64,000 bases of DNA, taken from contig CM063107.1 of the NCBI GenBank assembly GCA_031841125.1, positions 66,723,814 to 66,787,813 on the forward strand, written 5' to 3'. The notes under the pieces are model-generated. The model searched no databases. It saw nothing but the letters and a program-made list of their open reading frames with translations, and had not been told where the DNA came from. Made by a program: the position numbers and the translations under genes. Positions 24,601-33,997 of the stretch are shown in pieces; the stretch's first letter is position 1; each line of letters begins with the position of its first letter. The DNA comes from Acanthococcus lagerstroemiae. Taxonomy: Eukaryota; Arthropoda; Insecta; Hemiptera; Eriococcidae.

Positions 24601-27600
24601 ATGTTTCAGTCTGCCCATTCTCGTTGTCTAAAAGAATCTGAGCTGACACCCATAATTTTTCTGTATTCCAAGTTCGGTTTTGGACTTCATAGGTCTAAAA
24701 GGAACCTCAATCAGAACTGACAGTCACAATGACTATTGTGTAGTATCTACACGTCTCATGACTCTTCAACATAGCCTGAACGGGTCTCAATAGGTATCAA
24801 CACGATCTTAACGTATTTTAAAAAGTCTGCAACAGTCTCAAACTAGTTCTGACCAGACTCACTGATTCTTAAATAGTGATTATAAACACTCGACAAGTTT
24901 GAACGGAATACGAAATCGTTTCGAGCCAGAATAGTTTCACCGAAGCTTCAAAAACTTGAACACGGTCTAATTTTAAAGATTTACAATTAAGTTTACGCAA
25001 TTTTGATAAGTTCTGCCAAGTTTTACATCGCTCCCCACCCGAAACATAATGAATTTCAACAGAGTATTACCGAGTCCTCTGAGGTCACAGTTAGTTCATT
25101 CAAGTCTACAAAAGCCGCACTAACTATAACTCTTGTTTTTTCTTCAGCCTCCTCGAGTTATCTCAGAAGCTACTCTTAGTTATTTTCTCAGCAGAAAGGC
25201 TCGGCCACAACAGACAAGTCTCTTAGTAAATAACAAACTTGCCATAATATATTGTATTGCACTGAGTAACCTTACCTGTCAAGGCGTTAATATGCGTATT
25301 CCGAACGATTGGATCGTGGAATTTGTACAGTCCACCGGGAACACGAGGAATCGGACCCTCCGTAAAGCTGAAAGATATTACAGGGATATTAATAATATGC
25401 CGAAACATACGTTCAGCGCTATATTACACGCCGGGAGGCAGCGCAATTCATTACCTTGGATGAGACAAAAATCGATAAACACTGTTCTCTTCAGCTGAGA
25501 TAGACGCAACTAAAAATCCTCTCAGCACTTCCCAACACTGGCGTCGGTAATACGCATCCGTCGTTGTGACTTTCAAAGCACAGACGGCAGTTTCGATTGT
25601 CTGAAAATACAATCTATGTAATCACTGGGTACATTTTGCACAACTGTCTCGGTCACAAAGTAACATTATTCCAGCCTTACTTTCCATATTTGTACCAACC
25701 TTTTGCAAACAAAGATTAATAGGGACAGAATAATCAACAAAATGGACGACGACAGATGGATTATTCGTTTTATTGGTCTGATAATCCAGACGCTGTGGTT
25801 CGTTCATCATTTTCCTATTTCCTCCTCCAAGTTTACCGAGTACTCTGGAAAAATATAAAAGCTTAGGTTCACATTTTAAATTTCTACAGACCTGACAATT
25901 CAATAAAACACAGACGTATCATTAGTCGATGTCAATATCATGTTCAACGCTATCACTGAAAACTTACCGGAATGCCACATGAGCAACTTGATCAGTTGTG
26001 TTGTGCAACGATCGCCACAGAGCTTGCATCAAATCAGCTCGAACCGGCTGAATATGGTCGTACAGAAAGTCAGGCTGCAGATTATCGACACACAATTCCA
26101 AAGTTCGGAGGCCCTGAACGATTTGAAAAGATAAATTTGAATCCTTATATTCAACACAGTTCATTTCATATTCACAGCAAATATACCTGACTGATCAGGG
26201 TGGGCGATCCATTCAATGCTGATACCAACGGGTCCATCAGCATCGGCAAGTACGGCAACAGTGAACTCAGACGAACAGGAACAGTCAAACACAACTCAAC
26301 AAATAAATCTTTCATATGCTGTTTATGCAAACCAGACTGCAGGCAGTTGAGTCCTTTGAGGAAATTAAACGTTAGGAATGATTAAATTGGCCAATCGTTG
26401 CCACGATTTCGAGAAAGCGTGTATACGACCACAAATGAATTCTTATATCCAATTCTACCTTGCAGCAGTGTCGGCAACAAAGGCAGAAATTCTTGGTAGA
26501 GTAAGTCGTGACTTCCGCCTCCGATGGAACGAAACAGTGCTCGGAGTAAGAGAAAGTAATTGTAAGGTTCTTTTGCCGTCATCGCTGTCTCCATTGACCT
26601 GTAATGAAAATGACATTCAGTCATTCACAACAATGCGAGTAGTAAATTGATAACAAGATACTCGGTTTCAAGTTTCAATGGGAGCATGGGCGTAACTAGA
26701 ACTTTTTCCAGAGGGGGGCAAAATGGTAGAATTATATTGGCGCCAGTCACACATTTTTCTTGTCTAGCGTCTAGGCCTCTAGGCACATCCTATTTTCTGT
26801 GAATTTATTCAGTTAGATTTAAATATTCGAAAATAATCTTGTAAGCACCGAAACATAACTTTTTTTTTCAAAATCCAGGGGGGGGCAATTGCCCCCTGCC
26901 CCTCGCTGGCTACGCCCATGAATGGGAGGTCTTTCCTCTGTAGCCGCTTTACAGCCCAATTCGGTAACACTTGTTTCGCTATTGTCAACTCTTGCTCGGG
27001 TCTGTGCGTTTCGGATTCTATATCGGTCTGACTGGCTATCTATCTATCTATCTAACTGGTTGTCTATTTGACTAATTGACTATATCAACGGGTCTATCAG
27101 TTTGTCTATTCAACTGTCAGTTTGCTCGTCTATCCATCTTTATGACTAGATGTCTTCCTATATCATCACAAATCCTGGAGTTCTGTTTCCTGTGTGTCTC
27201 GCTGTCTTATACTGGTTTCTTTTTCAAAAGAGCAAAACGAGGAGAATGTGGTGGCAGTTGGATCAGGTTTCGGCCCACAGAGAGGAGACAAGCTATTGCT
27301 TACTTATTGACGATTTGATGTAGATAAGGTCGAAGCATGTGCTCGTTCTCTGCCGAAAAGGCGGATACGCTGTCAAACACAGTCTTGAACAACTTCAGAT
27401 ACAGATTACTTTTATCTTGATTCTCTTCGCCCATCTCGCTCATTCGATTCAACAAATACTCCACCATGATCGTAGCATAAATGGTTGATGTTTCTCTATT
27501 GCCCAAAAACGAATCGCTAATGAAGATTAACGAAGGATTCACTGCAATGCGATCGACCAGCGTTTTGATGCTCAATGAAAATATTTCTTTGAACGTTTGC

Positions 27601-30600
27601 GGATGCAACGATGTAAACTGAAACGATGAAATTAATTGTCTCAGCTCACTCGACCGAACCACCGAACTCAACCGATTGAACAAACGTAATTTGCTTACAA
27701 TGCCGTTGAAGTGCTCCAATACTTCGACTTCTTCTTTGGACCGCGATCGAGCTTGATTGGTTAATCGAACACCTTGAACTATGCCGGGCACCGTCATCGT
27801 GTAAATATCGAAAGCCTGCAATGCCCACTTGATTAGTCGAATATACAGGTTCACTTCCCTGGGTGCGAACACGATCACTTTGCGCGGCTCTTCTTCTACA
27901 CCAGCCTGCAAAACAAAAGACACAATTAATAAAATAATAATATGTAATAGAAAATAAACTCCAAGTAAGTGAGAATACCCACTTTGAGGCCGATGCAAGC
28001 GAACGTCACCGATTTGATGGCGCAGATGAGAGTTCTGACCAAACATTTGCAGTCAGTGACGGTATAATTCGGTGGCTGTGTCAATGGAAATCCGAATTTC
28101 TTTTCTAATTTCCCAGGATCCTTCTTGTCGGCGGTGCCTAACTCTGAACAGAACTGTAAGTACTTGATATCGTCAGTTTTATCAGAAGCTGATTCGGCTA
28201 GAGCCGGCACGGGAGTCGGCTGAGCAGCTTGACTACTCGTTTGTTCGGGCTGTGCAGTAGTCTGCTGCGACTGGAGTTGTTGCATTTGTAACAACTGCTG
28301 CTGTTGCTGCTGCTGCTGTTGTTGCATTTGTTTTCTGGGGAACCAAAAAGCAAATATCAAGCAAATGTAGTTCTATGGCTAACTGGTTGAAAAATACTCG
28401 AAATTAATATTTTCAGAGAATGTTCTAGGAGAATGGTGACAATATTTTCAAGAACGCAGCGCATCGAGCGCCTGCTGAATGTCTCCAGCCGTTATACATA
28501 CGGTGCCACAAAAAACTTTAAAATCTGCTTGGCTAGAGAATATTTTTCCGAAATGCTCGTGTTTCCTTCAAATTCATCTACATAAGACTAAAACAATTCT
28601 CAAATACGTTAAGCCAGTATGTACCGTGAATACTCTCGTTATCAAACTATACGATTAAGAACAATTGAAGATGGTTTTCAAGAAGGTACGATAGCTTATG
28701 GAGATCCTATAGTGAGCCCTTCTTGAAAACCAGTACCCAGTTCTTATGAAAACAGATACACTAACTCACATTCTGTTCTGGAGGAATGGAATATGCAATC
28801 TAACGACGGTTTTAAATTTTAGGACGCATATTTTCAAGATTTTCGACAGCAACAGGTAACCGCTTTGCTCGTTATTCGGGTTCGGATCGTTTTTGCTGTG
28901 CTGCTGAATACATTCAACCAAGTTGAGTAGCAATTTGCAGGACATAGTTTCGATCCTAAAATCAGCAAATAAATGAGATTAGTTTTCCTTTTCGATAGGG
29001 GATCTGTTCCGAACGTACATGTCAGCATTAAGGTATTCATACCCCGTGGGTAAAGACTCATCATGAACATTCAACGAATACAACTGCACGGCCTTCACGA
29101 TTGTGGACATGGACAAGTGTTGACGAATGTGGTGCACGAAATCGGCCAGTGTACTGTATGCGAGGGGTCTTAACGTTTCCCTAGTGGTCCAACCTTTGTT
29201 CAGAAGTACATCTTCGTCAAATAACTCGTCCACATGAGGAGCGAACACTACGGAAAAATTAAACGACTTTAATACATTTAATCTAGCATAATAAATAGAA
29301 CGAAATCGGGTAATACAACCACCGTTATGAAATTTTCCAATTTTTAGGCTCTTTACAATCAAACATTATAATAGATACGATAAAAACAGCCACGTATGAA
29401 AATTCTGAAAGAGGCCATCACAGGCATACAAGGATAAGGGGAAATAATTCTAGCTAGTCATTTCCCTCCATACAACTCCGCTCCCTTCTGTTCCTTAGCA
29501 CCAATAGTAACCCAGAACTGGGACCTTTTCCAACAAATAATGTACTTAACAAGATGTGTTTCTTTGTTTTCTCTCAATTATGATCTTTACGTATCACAAA
29601 GATAACTTTTCCAAAACACTGAAGTCCATTTTCAAATAGAAATTCTCAACTTCGTTAGACTGCAACTAAAAAACGAACGATCAAGTATACTTTGTAATTG
29701 GGGTTTAAACCTCACCCAGGTAGCGCTATCATAGGCAAACGTTTTGTGGGTATTGTTATCAGTTTGGGGTGATCTATTCACGAAAATTTACCCCAAAATG
29801 ATAAGAATACAATGAACATGCTGACAGTGCTGCCAACACATGCAAATTAGGTTCAAGTCCCAATTGTTGTAGCGTTGATAACAATGAACTCTTACACGAG
29901 TTACTACAAACTCTGTCAAGATTAGTATGCTCTCTGATGTTCTACATAGCGAGATTTATCTCGATTCAAGACACTTTCCTTTACAGTGGTCAACACCCGA
30001 CCGGATTTCATCACGGTCCATTACGATGTTTAAAGGAAAATTCGACATACGACTCGTAGAAACTAATTCTGGCTGCACTGTGACTCGTTCATACTATCTA
30101 AATTTCATTACTAGTTAAGCCTTCTTTAGTTAAGGCTCATTCAACTCTCATAGCTCCCATAGGACCTGTAAAGAAGCATCCACTCTTTTAACGGTTCCAG
30201 AGACTTAGTTGTAATTCGTTAACACCCATTTGCCTCTCTTCAGATCTACTGACACTCCATTAGGACTCATTCAGGTTCTGTTGTAACTCGTAAAGAACCA
30301 TTCAATTCGGTTGGTATCTACTGACATTTCATTAGTATTCATTCACTCTATCACGACTCGGGTAGACGCAGTCTAATTCGTCAGGACTCTTCCAACTTTC
30401 TATACGATTTATTAAGACTAGCTCAGACTCTGGTTAGATATGTTAGAAAGACTTCTGTAGATGTACTCCCAACTTATGTTATTCATTCAGACTATATAAA
30501 GACCCATCAGGATTTTCTGAGAATAATTCAAATACCTTTAAAACTAGTTAAACACCACTTAAATCTCGTTACGACTGGAGACTTATTCTGACTCGTCAGG

Positions 30601-32879
30601 ATACTTTTACATTCTGTTACGACTCAAGACTCCTTCAGATGAATTAACAATCCATATAGACTGAAGACCCACTATAACAATAATCATTTTCACTCAGTCA
30701 AGACTTGCACAAACTCTTGTGTCAGTCCCGTTAAAATTCATTCAGACTGCAACACAACTCATTAAAGCCGATGCAACTCTTAGAATCACTTAAGACTGCA
30801 TTAGAACTCATCCAGACCAGGTCATAACTCGTAACAACCTATTTTGAATCGTTAGAACTTTCTTGAATTCCATGATTCGTCAAGGCTCCCTAAGATGCAG
30901 TCAAAGCTCATTCCACGCTCTCAGGATTTGTTCAGACTCATTCGGATTTTATCAGGATTCATTGAGACTTGTTAGAAACAATTTAAACTCCTTCCTAAAT
31001 CTATAACTGTAATTAGGATTCATTTTGATTAAACTAAAACTTTTTCAATCTCATTCAGACTGTGTTAAGCAACTCTGATTTTCATTCTGACAGCATTACA
31101 ACCCGTTAGGATTCATTCAGGATCTTCAAGACACACTGAGATTCCATAGAATACTTTAAAACTCAATCCGTGTCACTGAGACTGAAAAACTTTGGAACTC
31201 GCAGAACAGACGGTTCTCCTACCTTCCAGGTCACACACGGCGGATTTGTAAACCAAAACGAAAAAACAGCATTCAGTTTTCACTTACTAATTCTCAATTC
31301 AGTTGACAGAATATGTCTAGATGCAATAAACAGATCCCTGCGTAAACCGGTGACTTCTTTAGGACACAAACGCAGCATATTTAGCATTCCTTCCACCATC
31401 ATTTTATGATTCTTCATGACCACTTCTTGATAAATACGAGTTATATACGCCAAAAACGACAACGTTCTGATTTGCGCGGACATGAAGTCAACAAACACTT
31501 CCTTGCTAAAATTTTTATCCTCCCTGAAAAATCAAAAGGTTTTAACATATTTTCCACAAGAAAGCAACGGAATTGAAGAACATTGTGGCAAATAATCTCA
31601 CATAATTTCAAGCGAAGGTCTCAGTGTGAGGGATCGTATCACACTGGGAATGAATTCGACTAATTCTTGTTTTATGTTTTCTTTATACAGCTGATATAAT
31701 AGAACTATGATGATAGGTAATTCCTGCAACGCTCTCAAAGAGAGCGAACCTTTAGGTATGACCGTGAACTGCAACAAAAATGAAAAAATATCAAGAATCA
31801 CAAACTGCAACGTATTAAAAATAATGCAACTCAGTGAGATAGAATTACCTGTTCTAAAACTTGTTTTCCTTCAGCATTGAAGCCTTTATTACACTCGATC
31901 GTGGTGACAGTGTATGTTTCATTCAGCAAAGTATCCAAATCTAGCTCATATAGTTCTTTAACTTGTATCTGAGCCCGAATCTTAAATATATCATTAACGC
32001 GATCGGGTAATTCACTGTAAACTTTCTTAGCAAATTGTAGGAATGTTGTGATCTGAGACAGAAAAATTAGAAATTACTGCAGCTTCTGATATTTATTCGA
32101 GACAGCATAACTTGAAATAAACTACATACCATTCCGTTATAAGTTGGTCTGAAATTCTTTGTTAACTCGATGATAATTCGCATGCAGACTAAGACTACTT
32201 CTTCGTTGTCAATTTCAATAATTTTAATACACAATGTGACTAGTGAATCAACGTGAGGTCTCAGATACTCATTATTTGGCAACCGGTATATAATTTCCAG
32301 CATAATTTTCCTTAATTGCTGAAATAGAAAAGAAGAATAAAGTTCAACAGCCGGTATCCAAGAAGAAATGACCTATGAATGAAACATAACTCACATGTAT
32401 CCCATGTTCTGAGATGAATTGGGGCTGGCCTTCCAACATGACCTTAATAAATGTGCGTAGCATATGCTCCAAAAATAACTGGTATTGCGGAGAATTGGAA
32501 ATTAGCTGCAATAAACAGATGAAGTAAGTGCGTGATGTCCACGTCGGAGTGTGAGTGAACTTAGTAATATTCTGTTTTTAGGGTGTGCCAATTCACGTTT
32601 CTGTTTCCGTTGTCCATAGCGCCTTCGGTTGAAGATGGCATAACAGCCGCAAGCGCTATGGACAACAGAAACAAAAAGTAAATTGGCAGACCCTAAAAAC
32701 AGAAGTGCATGCGTGCTGGAATACGGAAACATAACGAAACAGTGAGTCGAGAATACCTCCAAATTCTCATTTATTTCCTGAGCTGCTTGCAGTTTACTTT
32801 CATCTTTAGATCCCGGTTCGCCGATCATGGTCACATAGGACCTGTACACATTCATCTGAGCCTCGGTAAGGAACACCAT
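522..32879 (-). CDS. TRRAP: TRRAP/Tra1 (Nipped-A), N-terminal ~2,730 residues, gene runs off left edge
   Basis: TRRAP is the giant PIKK-family pseudokinase scaffold that brings activators to the SAGA and NuA4/TIP60 acetyltransferase complexes in the nucleus. I traced 42 coding exons on the minus strand; every junction has GT-AG ends and compatible phase, giving 2,733 codons without a stop. Strongly conserved blocks include [55 protein letters not shown] and [14 protein letters not shown], so orthology is secure. The start at 32879 sits in CAAAATGG and the first residues match the family N-terminus. The window covers the HEAT-repeat solenoid and ends just at the start of the FAT region; the rest of FAT, the pseudokinase and FATC are missing only because the window ends. 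The gene looks intact and under selection. Confidence 0.97.
3120..3920 (-). mobile_element. RTE-like LINE, thumb and C-terminal part (fragment)
   Basis: Read on the minus strand, 3900-3640 gives a [12 protein letters not shown] block, then [17 protein letters not shown] and [14 protein letters not shown]. Further on, 3340-3150 gives [16 protein letters not shown] and, after a frameshift, [10 protein letters not shown]. These are the usual post-catalytic blocks of RTE-like endonuclease-reverse transcriptases. Stops and frameshifts show it is dead. AT-rich repeats (ATTGTAATTGTAATT type, near 3090-3120) follow the coding end, as in RTE 3' tails. Confidence 0.75.
4226..4772. mobile_element. Nested TIR element inside the Polinton left repeat
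   Basis: TAGACTACTTGATCAG at 4226 onward recurs inverted at 4755-4772, with further similarity inward. It interrupts the Polinton inverted repeat, which resumes near 4916, so it arrived later. It contains a tRNA-like SINE head. No transposase is visible; the superfamily is unknown. Confidence 0.6.
4390..4475 (-). repeat. tRNA-derived SINE head
   Basis: On the minus strand, an A box TGGCCGAGTGG (4448-4458) and a B box GGTTTGATTCC (4392-4402) sit 46 bp apart, as in tRNA promoters. No paired acceptor stem is evident, so this is a SINE head or tRNA pseudogene rather than a functional tRNA. Confidence 0.55.
5253..5610 (+). pseudogene. Protein-primed DNA polymerase B, C-terminal remnant (Polinton type)
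   Basis: About 115 residues are readable, ending in the typical C-terminal pattern with DFDTYPYGY a few residues before the stop at 5608-5610. Upstream are a [11 protein letters not shown] block and an [10 protein letters not shown] block, both characteristic of Polinton/adintovirus-like polymerases. A net one-base frameshift near 5318-5328 separates the two blocks, and the polymerase and exonuclease active sites are absent. It is a dead remnant whose only role here is to identify the host element. Confidence 0.75.
5819..6152. mobile_element. Tigger/pogo-type MITE
   Basis: The left end, CAGTAGGCACTTGAGTATCC, matches the inverted right end (CAGTAGATACTCGATTATCC on the other strand). Internal TATCCGACA/TATCCAACA repeats are typical of Tigger-type termini. 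It is 334 bp with no coding capacity and lies inside the Polinton. Confidence 0.7.
6398..6640. repeat. Poly-T run and (AAT)n microsatellite
   Basis: A poly-T run of about 21 lies at 6398-6418. AAC/AAT-rich sequence from ~6503 becomes a pure (AAT)n run near 6608-6640. Open frames here (poly-Asn, poly-Leu, poly-Ile) are artefacts of the repeat. Confidence 0.9.
6705..7640. mobile_element. Inverted-repeat element with ~110 bp internal direct repeats
   Basis: AGCCCTATAAC at 6725-6735, followed by TGTGGAAACC, recurs inverted at 7590-7626, giving imperfect termini of about 50 bp. Inside, 6836-6946 and 7236-7348 are near-identical direct copies (TTCAAGTTGTTCAGTACTC...). No transposase is visible. 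It is nested in the Polinton. Confidence 0.55.
8290..8665 (-). mobile_element. RTE-like LINE, catalytic RT piece (fragment)
   Basis: Minus-strand reading of 8580-8340 gives [13 protein letters not shown], then [11 protein letters not shown] (the FADD form of the RT catalytic motif) and [13 protein letters not shown]. These blocks come before those found at 3120-3920 in the same family and lie on the same strand in the right order, so both pieces are probably one LINE copy split by the Polinton insertion between them. Confidence 0.72.
8749..12439 (-). CDS. TRRAP: TRRAP exons 25-34
   Basis: Exons: 12292-12439, 12075-12211, 11831-11992, 11493-11750, 10750-11014, 10096-10301, 9598-9768, 9326-9517, 8947-9249, 8749-8871. 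Recognised blocks include [60 protein letters not shown] and [17 protein letters not shown]. Introns in this stretch are short (82-478 bp), unlike the 6 kb introns on both sides, which carry the mobile elements. Confidence 0.95.
9769..10095. other. TRRAP intron 30, no feature seen
   Basis: A 327 bp intron between exons 30 and 31. I see no gene, repeat array or clear mobile element. Confidence 0.7.
10302..10749. repeat. TRRAP intron 29 with degenerate AATCC-type repeats
   Basis: From about 10370 to 10700 the intron is dominated by short variants of ATTC/AATCC/GGATT, including a local palindrome (GATTCCTCTTCAAAAGAGGA near 10480). No coding sequence is seen. Confidence 0.5.
11015..11492. other. 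TRRAP intron 28, no feature seen
   Basis: A 478 bp intron. The flanking exons join without a missing family segment, so no exon is hidden here. No repeat or element was recognised. Confidence 0.65.
13386..14300. mobile_element. Palindromic MITE cluster (GTTAACACG family)
   Basis: A ~245 bp arm at 13617-13864 reappears inverted at 14014-14262, both including ATCTATTTTAATTAGATT and CATATGATTCATAGTGCAT. A further partial direct copy of the arm precedes it (13400-13616). The ends carry CACATTACGCTGACG motifs, which also occur inverted in the middle (13845-13940), so at least two copies seem nested. No coding capacity. Confidence 0.8.
14301..14930. repeat. Degenerate TCTGAA/TCTTGA short repeats
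   Basis: Irregular variants of AAGTCTGAAAG, GAGTCCTAATCAAG and GTCTTG recur every 20-25 nt or so. Similar sequence is at 13100-13380, and related blocks occur elsewhere in both host genes. Confidence 0.6.
15523..16000. repeat. ~150 bp direct repeats
   Basis: Unit 1 starts at 15523 (TATATTAAAAACCAAAACTC) and unit 2 at 15672, sharing CTCCAAGGAGCCTGATATCT and the AGACATAACAGACATAAT block. A partial third unit lies at about 15880-16000. All units contain C-rich runs. Confidence 0.8.
16000..17450. repeat. G-rich degenerate minisatellite
   Basis: The plus strand is strongly purine/G-rich for 1.4 kb, with recurring GGAGGAAGTCCTGGGTG-, GATAAAGGCCCCGGGTG- and GAGCTCCTG-type words. The bias removes stops on the minus strand, producing overlapping Pro/Leu/His-rich frames in several registers; none shows a domain or splice logic, so I do not call a gene. 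Confidence 0.75.
17478..17543. other. Cluster of GNA-loop hairpins ending in CTAGTT
   Basis: GCGAAGC (17483-17489), GGCCGC-AAA-GCGGCC (17508-17522) and GGGGGC-GAA-GCCCCC (17524-17538) lie within 60 bp; the last runs directly into CTAGTT. Such three-base-loop hairpins are known to be unusually stable, and a hairpin next to a CTAG end suggests a Helitron/Helentron-type terminus. Confidence 0.5.
18439..22635 (-). CDS. TRRAP: TRRAP exons 20-24
   Basis: Exons: 22453-22635, 19432-19630, 19016-19305, 18749-18935, 18439-18674. Conserved blocks: [19 protein letters not shown] with [16 protein letters not shown], then [20 protein letters not shown] and [13 protein letters not shown]. All exons follow standard GT-AG rules. 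The 2.8 kb intron 19631-22452 holds an RTE-like LINE on the same strand as the gene. This part of the protein is HEAT-repeat solenoid, the platform that docks activators in the family. Confidence 0.95.
19631..22452. other. TRRAP intron 20 with LINE
   Basis: 19640-20100 has no recognised feature, 20100-20370 is very AT-rich, 20380-20560 has short TCAAGACTTTT-type repeats, and 20880-22060 is a LINE fragment. Nothing is recognised in 22060-22452. Confidence 0.75.
20880..22060 (-). mobile_element. RTE-like LINE, RT to 3' end (dead)
   Basis: Minus-strand blocks, in order: [20 protein letters not shown] and [13 protein letters not shown] (RT fingers/palm), a degraded GDPI region, [34 protein letters not shown] (thumb), and near the end [12 protein letters not shown]. 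Stops and frameshifts interrupt it throughout. The 3' end is followed by an AATAAAT-rich tail near 20890, as in RTE elements. It is in the same orientation as TRRAP. Confidence 0.8.
22636..23422. other. TRRAP intron 19
   Basis: Contains the MITE at 23013-23320; the rest (22636-23012) shows nothing I recognise. Confidence 0.7.
23013..23320. mobile_element. hAT-like MITE (CAGGGTG ends)
   Basis: It starts CAGGGTGATCACC and ends GGCCACCCTG, with many internal CCCTGACTTTTCCAG/AATTCCCTGACTT words. This style of end and interior is common in hAT-type MITEs. I could not see a convincing 8 bp target duplication. Confidence 0.6.
23423..26598 (-). CDS. TRRAP: TRRAP exons 11-19
   Basis: Exons: 26459-26598, 26187-26353, 25968-26113, 25700-25844, 25455-25600, 25276-25367, 23958-24062, 23698-23876, 23423-23620. 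Family blocks seen include [39 protein letters not shown] and WYAKLGG. The intron 23877-23957 is only 81 nt, a multiple of three, and has no stop; I called it an intron because QQAG then GPFP across the junction matches the family, whereas the read-through 27 residues do not. The intron 24063-25275 carries a LINE 3' piece and degenerate repeats. Confidence 0.95.
24063..25275. other. TRRAP intron 16: LINE end plus degenerate repeats
   Basis: 24120-24600 is a LINE 3' fragment; 24690-25110 is degenerate ACTC/GTCT short repeats of the kind seen in other introns. Nothing else is recognised. Confidence 0.7.
24120..24600 (-). mobile_element. RTE-like LINE C-terminal fragment
   Basis: Minus-strand reading gives [50 protein letters not shown] and [16 protein letters not shown], the standard tail of one endonuclease-reverse transcriptase family. 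A short TCATCATCAT tail follows at 24120-24140. The sequence is open for ~130 residues, so this copy is fairly young. Confidence 0.82.
26599..27303. other. TRRAP intron 10
   Basis: Holds a hAT MITE (26685-26920) and a CTAT/CTGT-rich low-complexity stretch at 27020-27160. No exon. Confidence 0.75.
26685..26920. mobile_element. hAT-like MITE with 8 bp target duplication
   Basis: The element starts CATGGGCGTAACTAG and ends CTGGCTACGCCCATG. It is flanked by identical 8 bp copies AATGGGAG (26677-26684 and 26921-26928), which fits hAT-type insertion. The interior is G/C-run rich and non-coding; 236 bp. Confidence 0.88.
27304..32879 (-). CDS. TRRAP: TRRAP exons 1-10 (N-terminal HEAT repeats, poly-Q linker)
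   Basis: Exons, high to low: 32757-32879, 32395-32505, 32130-32318, 31849-32052, 31602-31768, 31288-31523, 29043-29247, 28770-28955, 27983-28334, 27304-27905. They encode the first ~790 residues. Exon 9 begins with a glutamine-rich tract (KQM then about ten Gln, more Gln after) where the vertebrate protein has a Pro/Ala-rich linker. Exon 7 has two usable donors: GTATGA at 29042 (chosen, because it keeps family length) and GTACGT 24 nt further, which would add eight residues in frame. The longest intron here (29248-31287) is filled with degenerate short repeats. Confidence 0.95.
28335..28769. other. TRRAP intron 8, no feature seen
   Basis: A 435 bp intron without recognisable repeat or gene. 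Confidence 0.65.
29248..31287. repeat. TRRAP intron 6 with ~1 kb of degenerate repeats
   Basis: 30120-31190 is made largely of irregular variants of ACTCATTCAGACT/GTTAGGACTCATT. This is the complement of the TCTGAA/AGTCCTAA words seen at 14.3-14.9 kb. 29360-30120 shows a B-box-like GGTTCAAGTCC without a matching A box, and otherwise nothing. Confidence 0.6.
32572..32702. mobile_element. 131 bp hairpin MITE
   Basis: CTGTTTTTAGGGTGTGCCAA at the left matches the inverted right end, and GTTGTCCATAGCGC pairs with GCGCTATGGACAAC inside, so nearly the whole element can fold on itself. It lies in TRRAP intron 1. A related fragment is at 63262-63325. Confidence 0.8.
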
Positions 32880-33997
32880 TTTGTAGACCGGATATTCAGA
32901 ATATCTGAGCTCGAATACTAACTAATACTGACAGTGACCATATTTCCTGCGAACAATGAATAAATTAATATATTGATAACAGTTACTGTGTGTTACCGCA
33001 CTGTAGACTGATCCAGCCTTTTCCAGTTGATGTGTGTTTCCGGCAACGATTCGGGGGCTAATCAGTACTTGACATTGAATTCACTGATTTAATTTATATT
33101 TAAGATTCATACGGTCTTTAATGCACAAATCAGTCATATAATTCTAACTACCGGATCTTTCCTGATGATGCCGAAGTAAACCGATGATAAGTTATCATCT
33201 CAAACCTGAGAGATGCAATGTACAAAAAATAACAATACGCCAGTCATATTAACTGTTAATCGAATGCTTCACGTTCACAATAGTAATAGCATTAACTATG
33301 AATTGCTTCATAAAATTAATTTCGATAAAGAACGAGAAGATGCTTCTAATTTTCAGTTCCAAATTGAAGATTGATTCAACATTACAAAATAGAAAATACA
33401 AAACACGTTTATTGATGAAAACCAATCCAACGTCAGGTTTCACAGCCGACCAGAACACATGATCACATGATAGAAAACACTAAGCGTTATTATTATTCAA
33501 TAACAGAGTATGCTAAAAGCACTATTTCGTTCACTGCTTATGTTTAGTCTGTTATGGATATTGGATCTTGGGAAGTCCAAAAGTTTTTCCTCAGACCACC
33601 TATTCCGAATCGTTATTCTACACTAGCGCTTCTACATGAAGTCAATAACTTGGAATAGCACAATAAATAATGATAAGGGAGTAATAAAGTAGAATCTTTG
33701 TAAAGATAAAGATGTGAGTATCAACGAGTATCAACTAGAATTACTTATTTCCTGACGTATGTTCGTGTTTTTCAGCAATGCTTTTCAGTCATTAATATTG
33801 AAAAATAACCTTACACCAGATGTCCACCATTGCATAGGCATCAATACATCACCAATTCGAAATTTTACATTGATGTAGAAGACTGCGTTCAGAGAAGCTC
33901 ATGCCTCAACATGAGTGTCAATTGTCCCAATAACCTCAGAGCAGGTACTAAACTTTAACTCTTCTTCTGTTGATATACAGCTTTTACAGTTGTATTC
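32880..33997. other. Divergent spacer between TRRAP and the galactosyltransferase gene
   Basis: About 1.1 kb holds the 5' flanks and UTRs of two divergently transcribed genes. No coding sequence, TATA box or repeat stands out. Whether it works as one bidirectional promoter cannot be told from sequence. Confidence 0.5.

Noticed and set aside
29690..29930. SINE around a GGTTCAAGTCC B-box-like sequence
   Set aside because: No A box at the right distance and no clear element ends.
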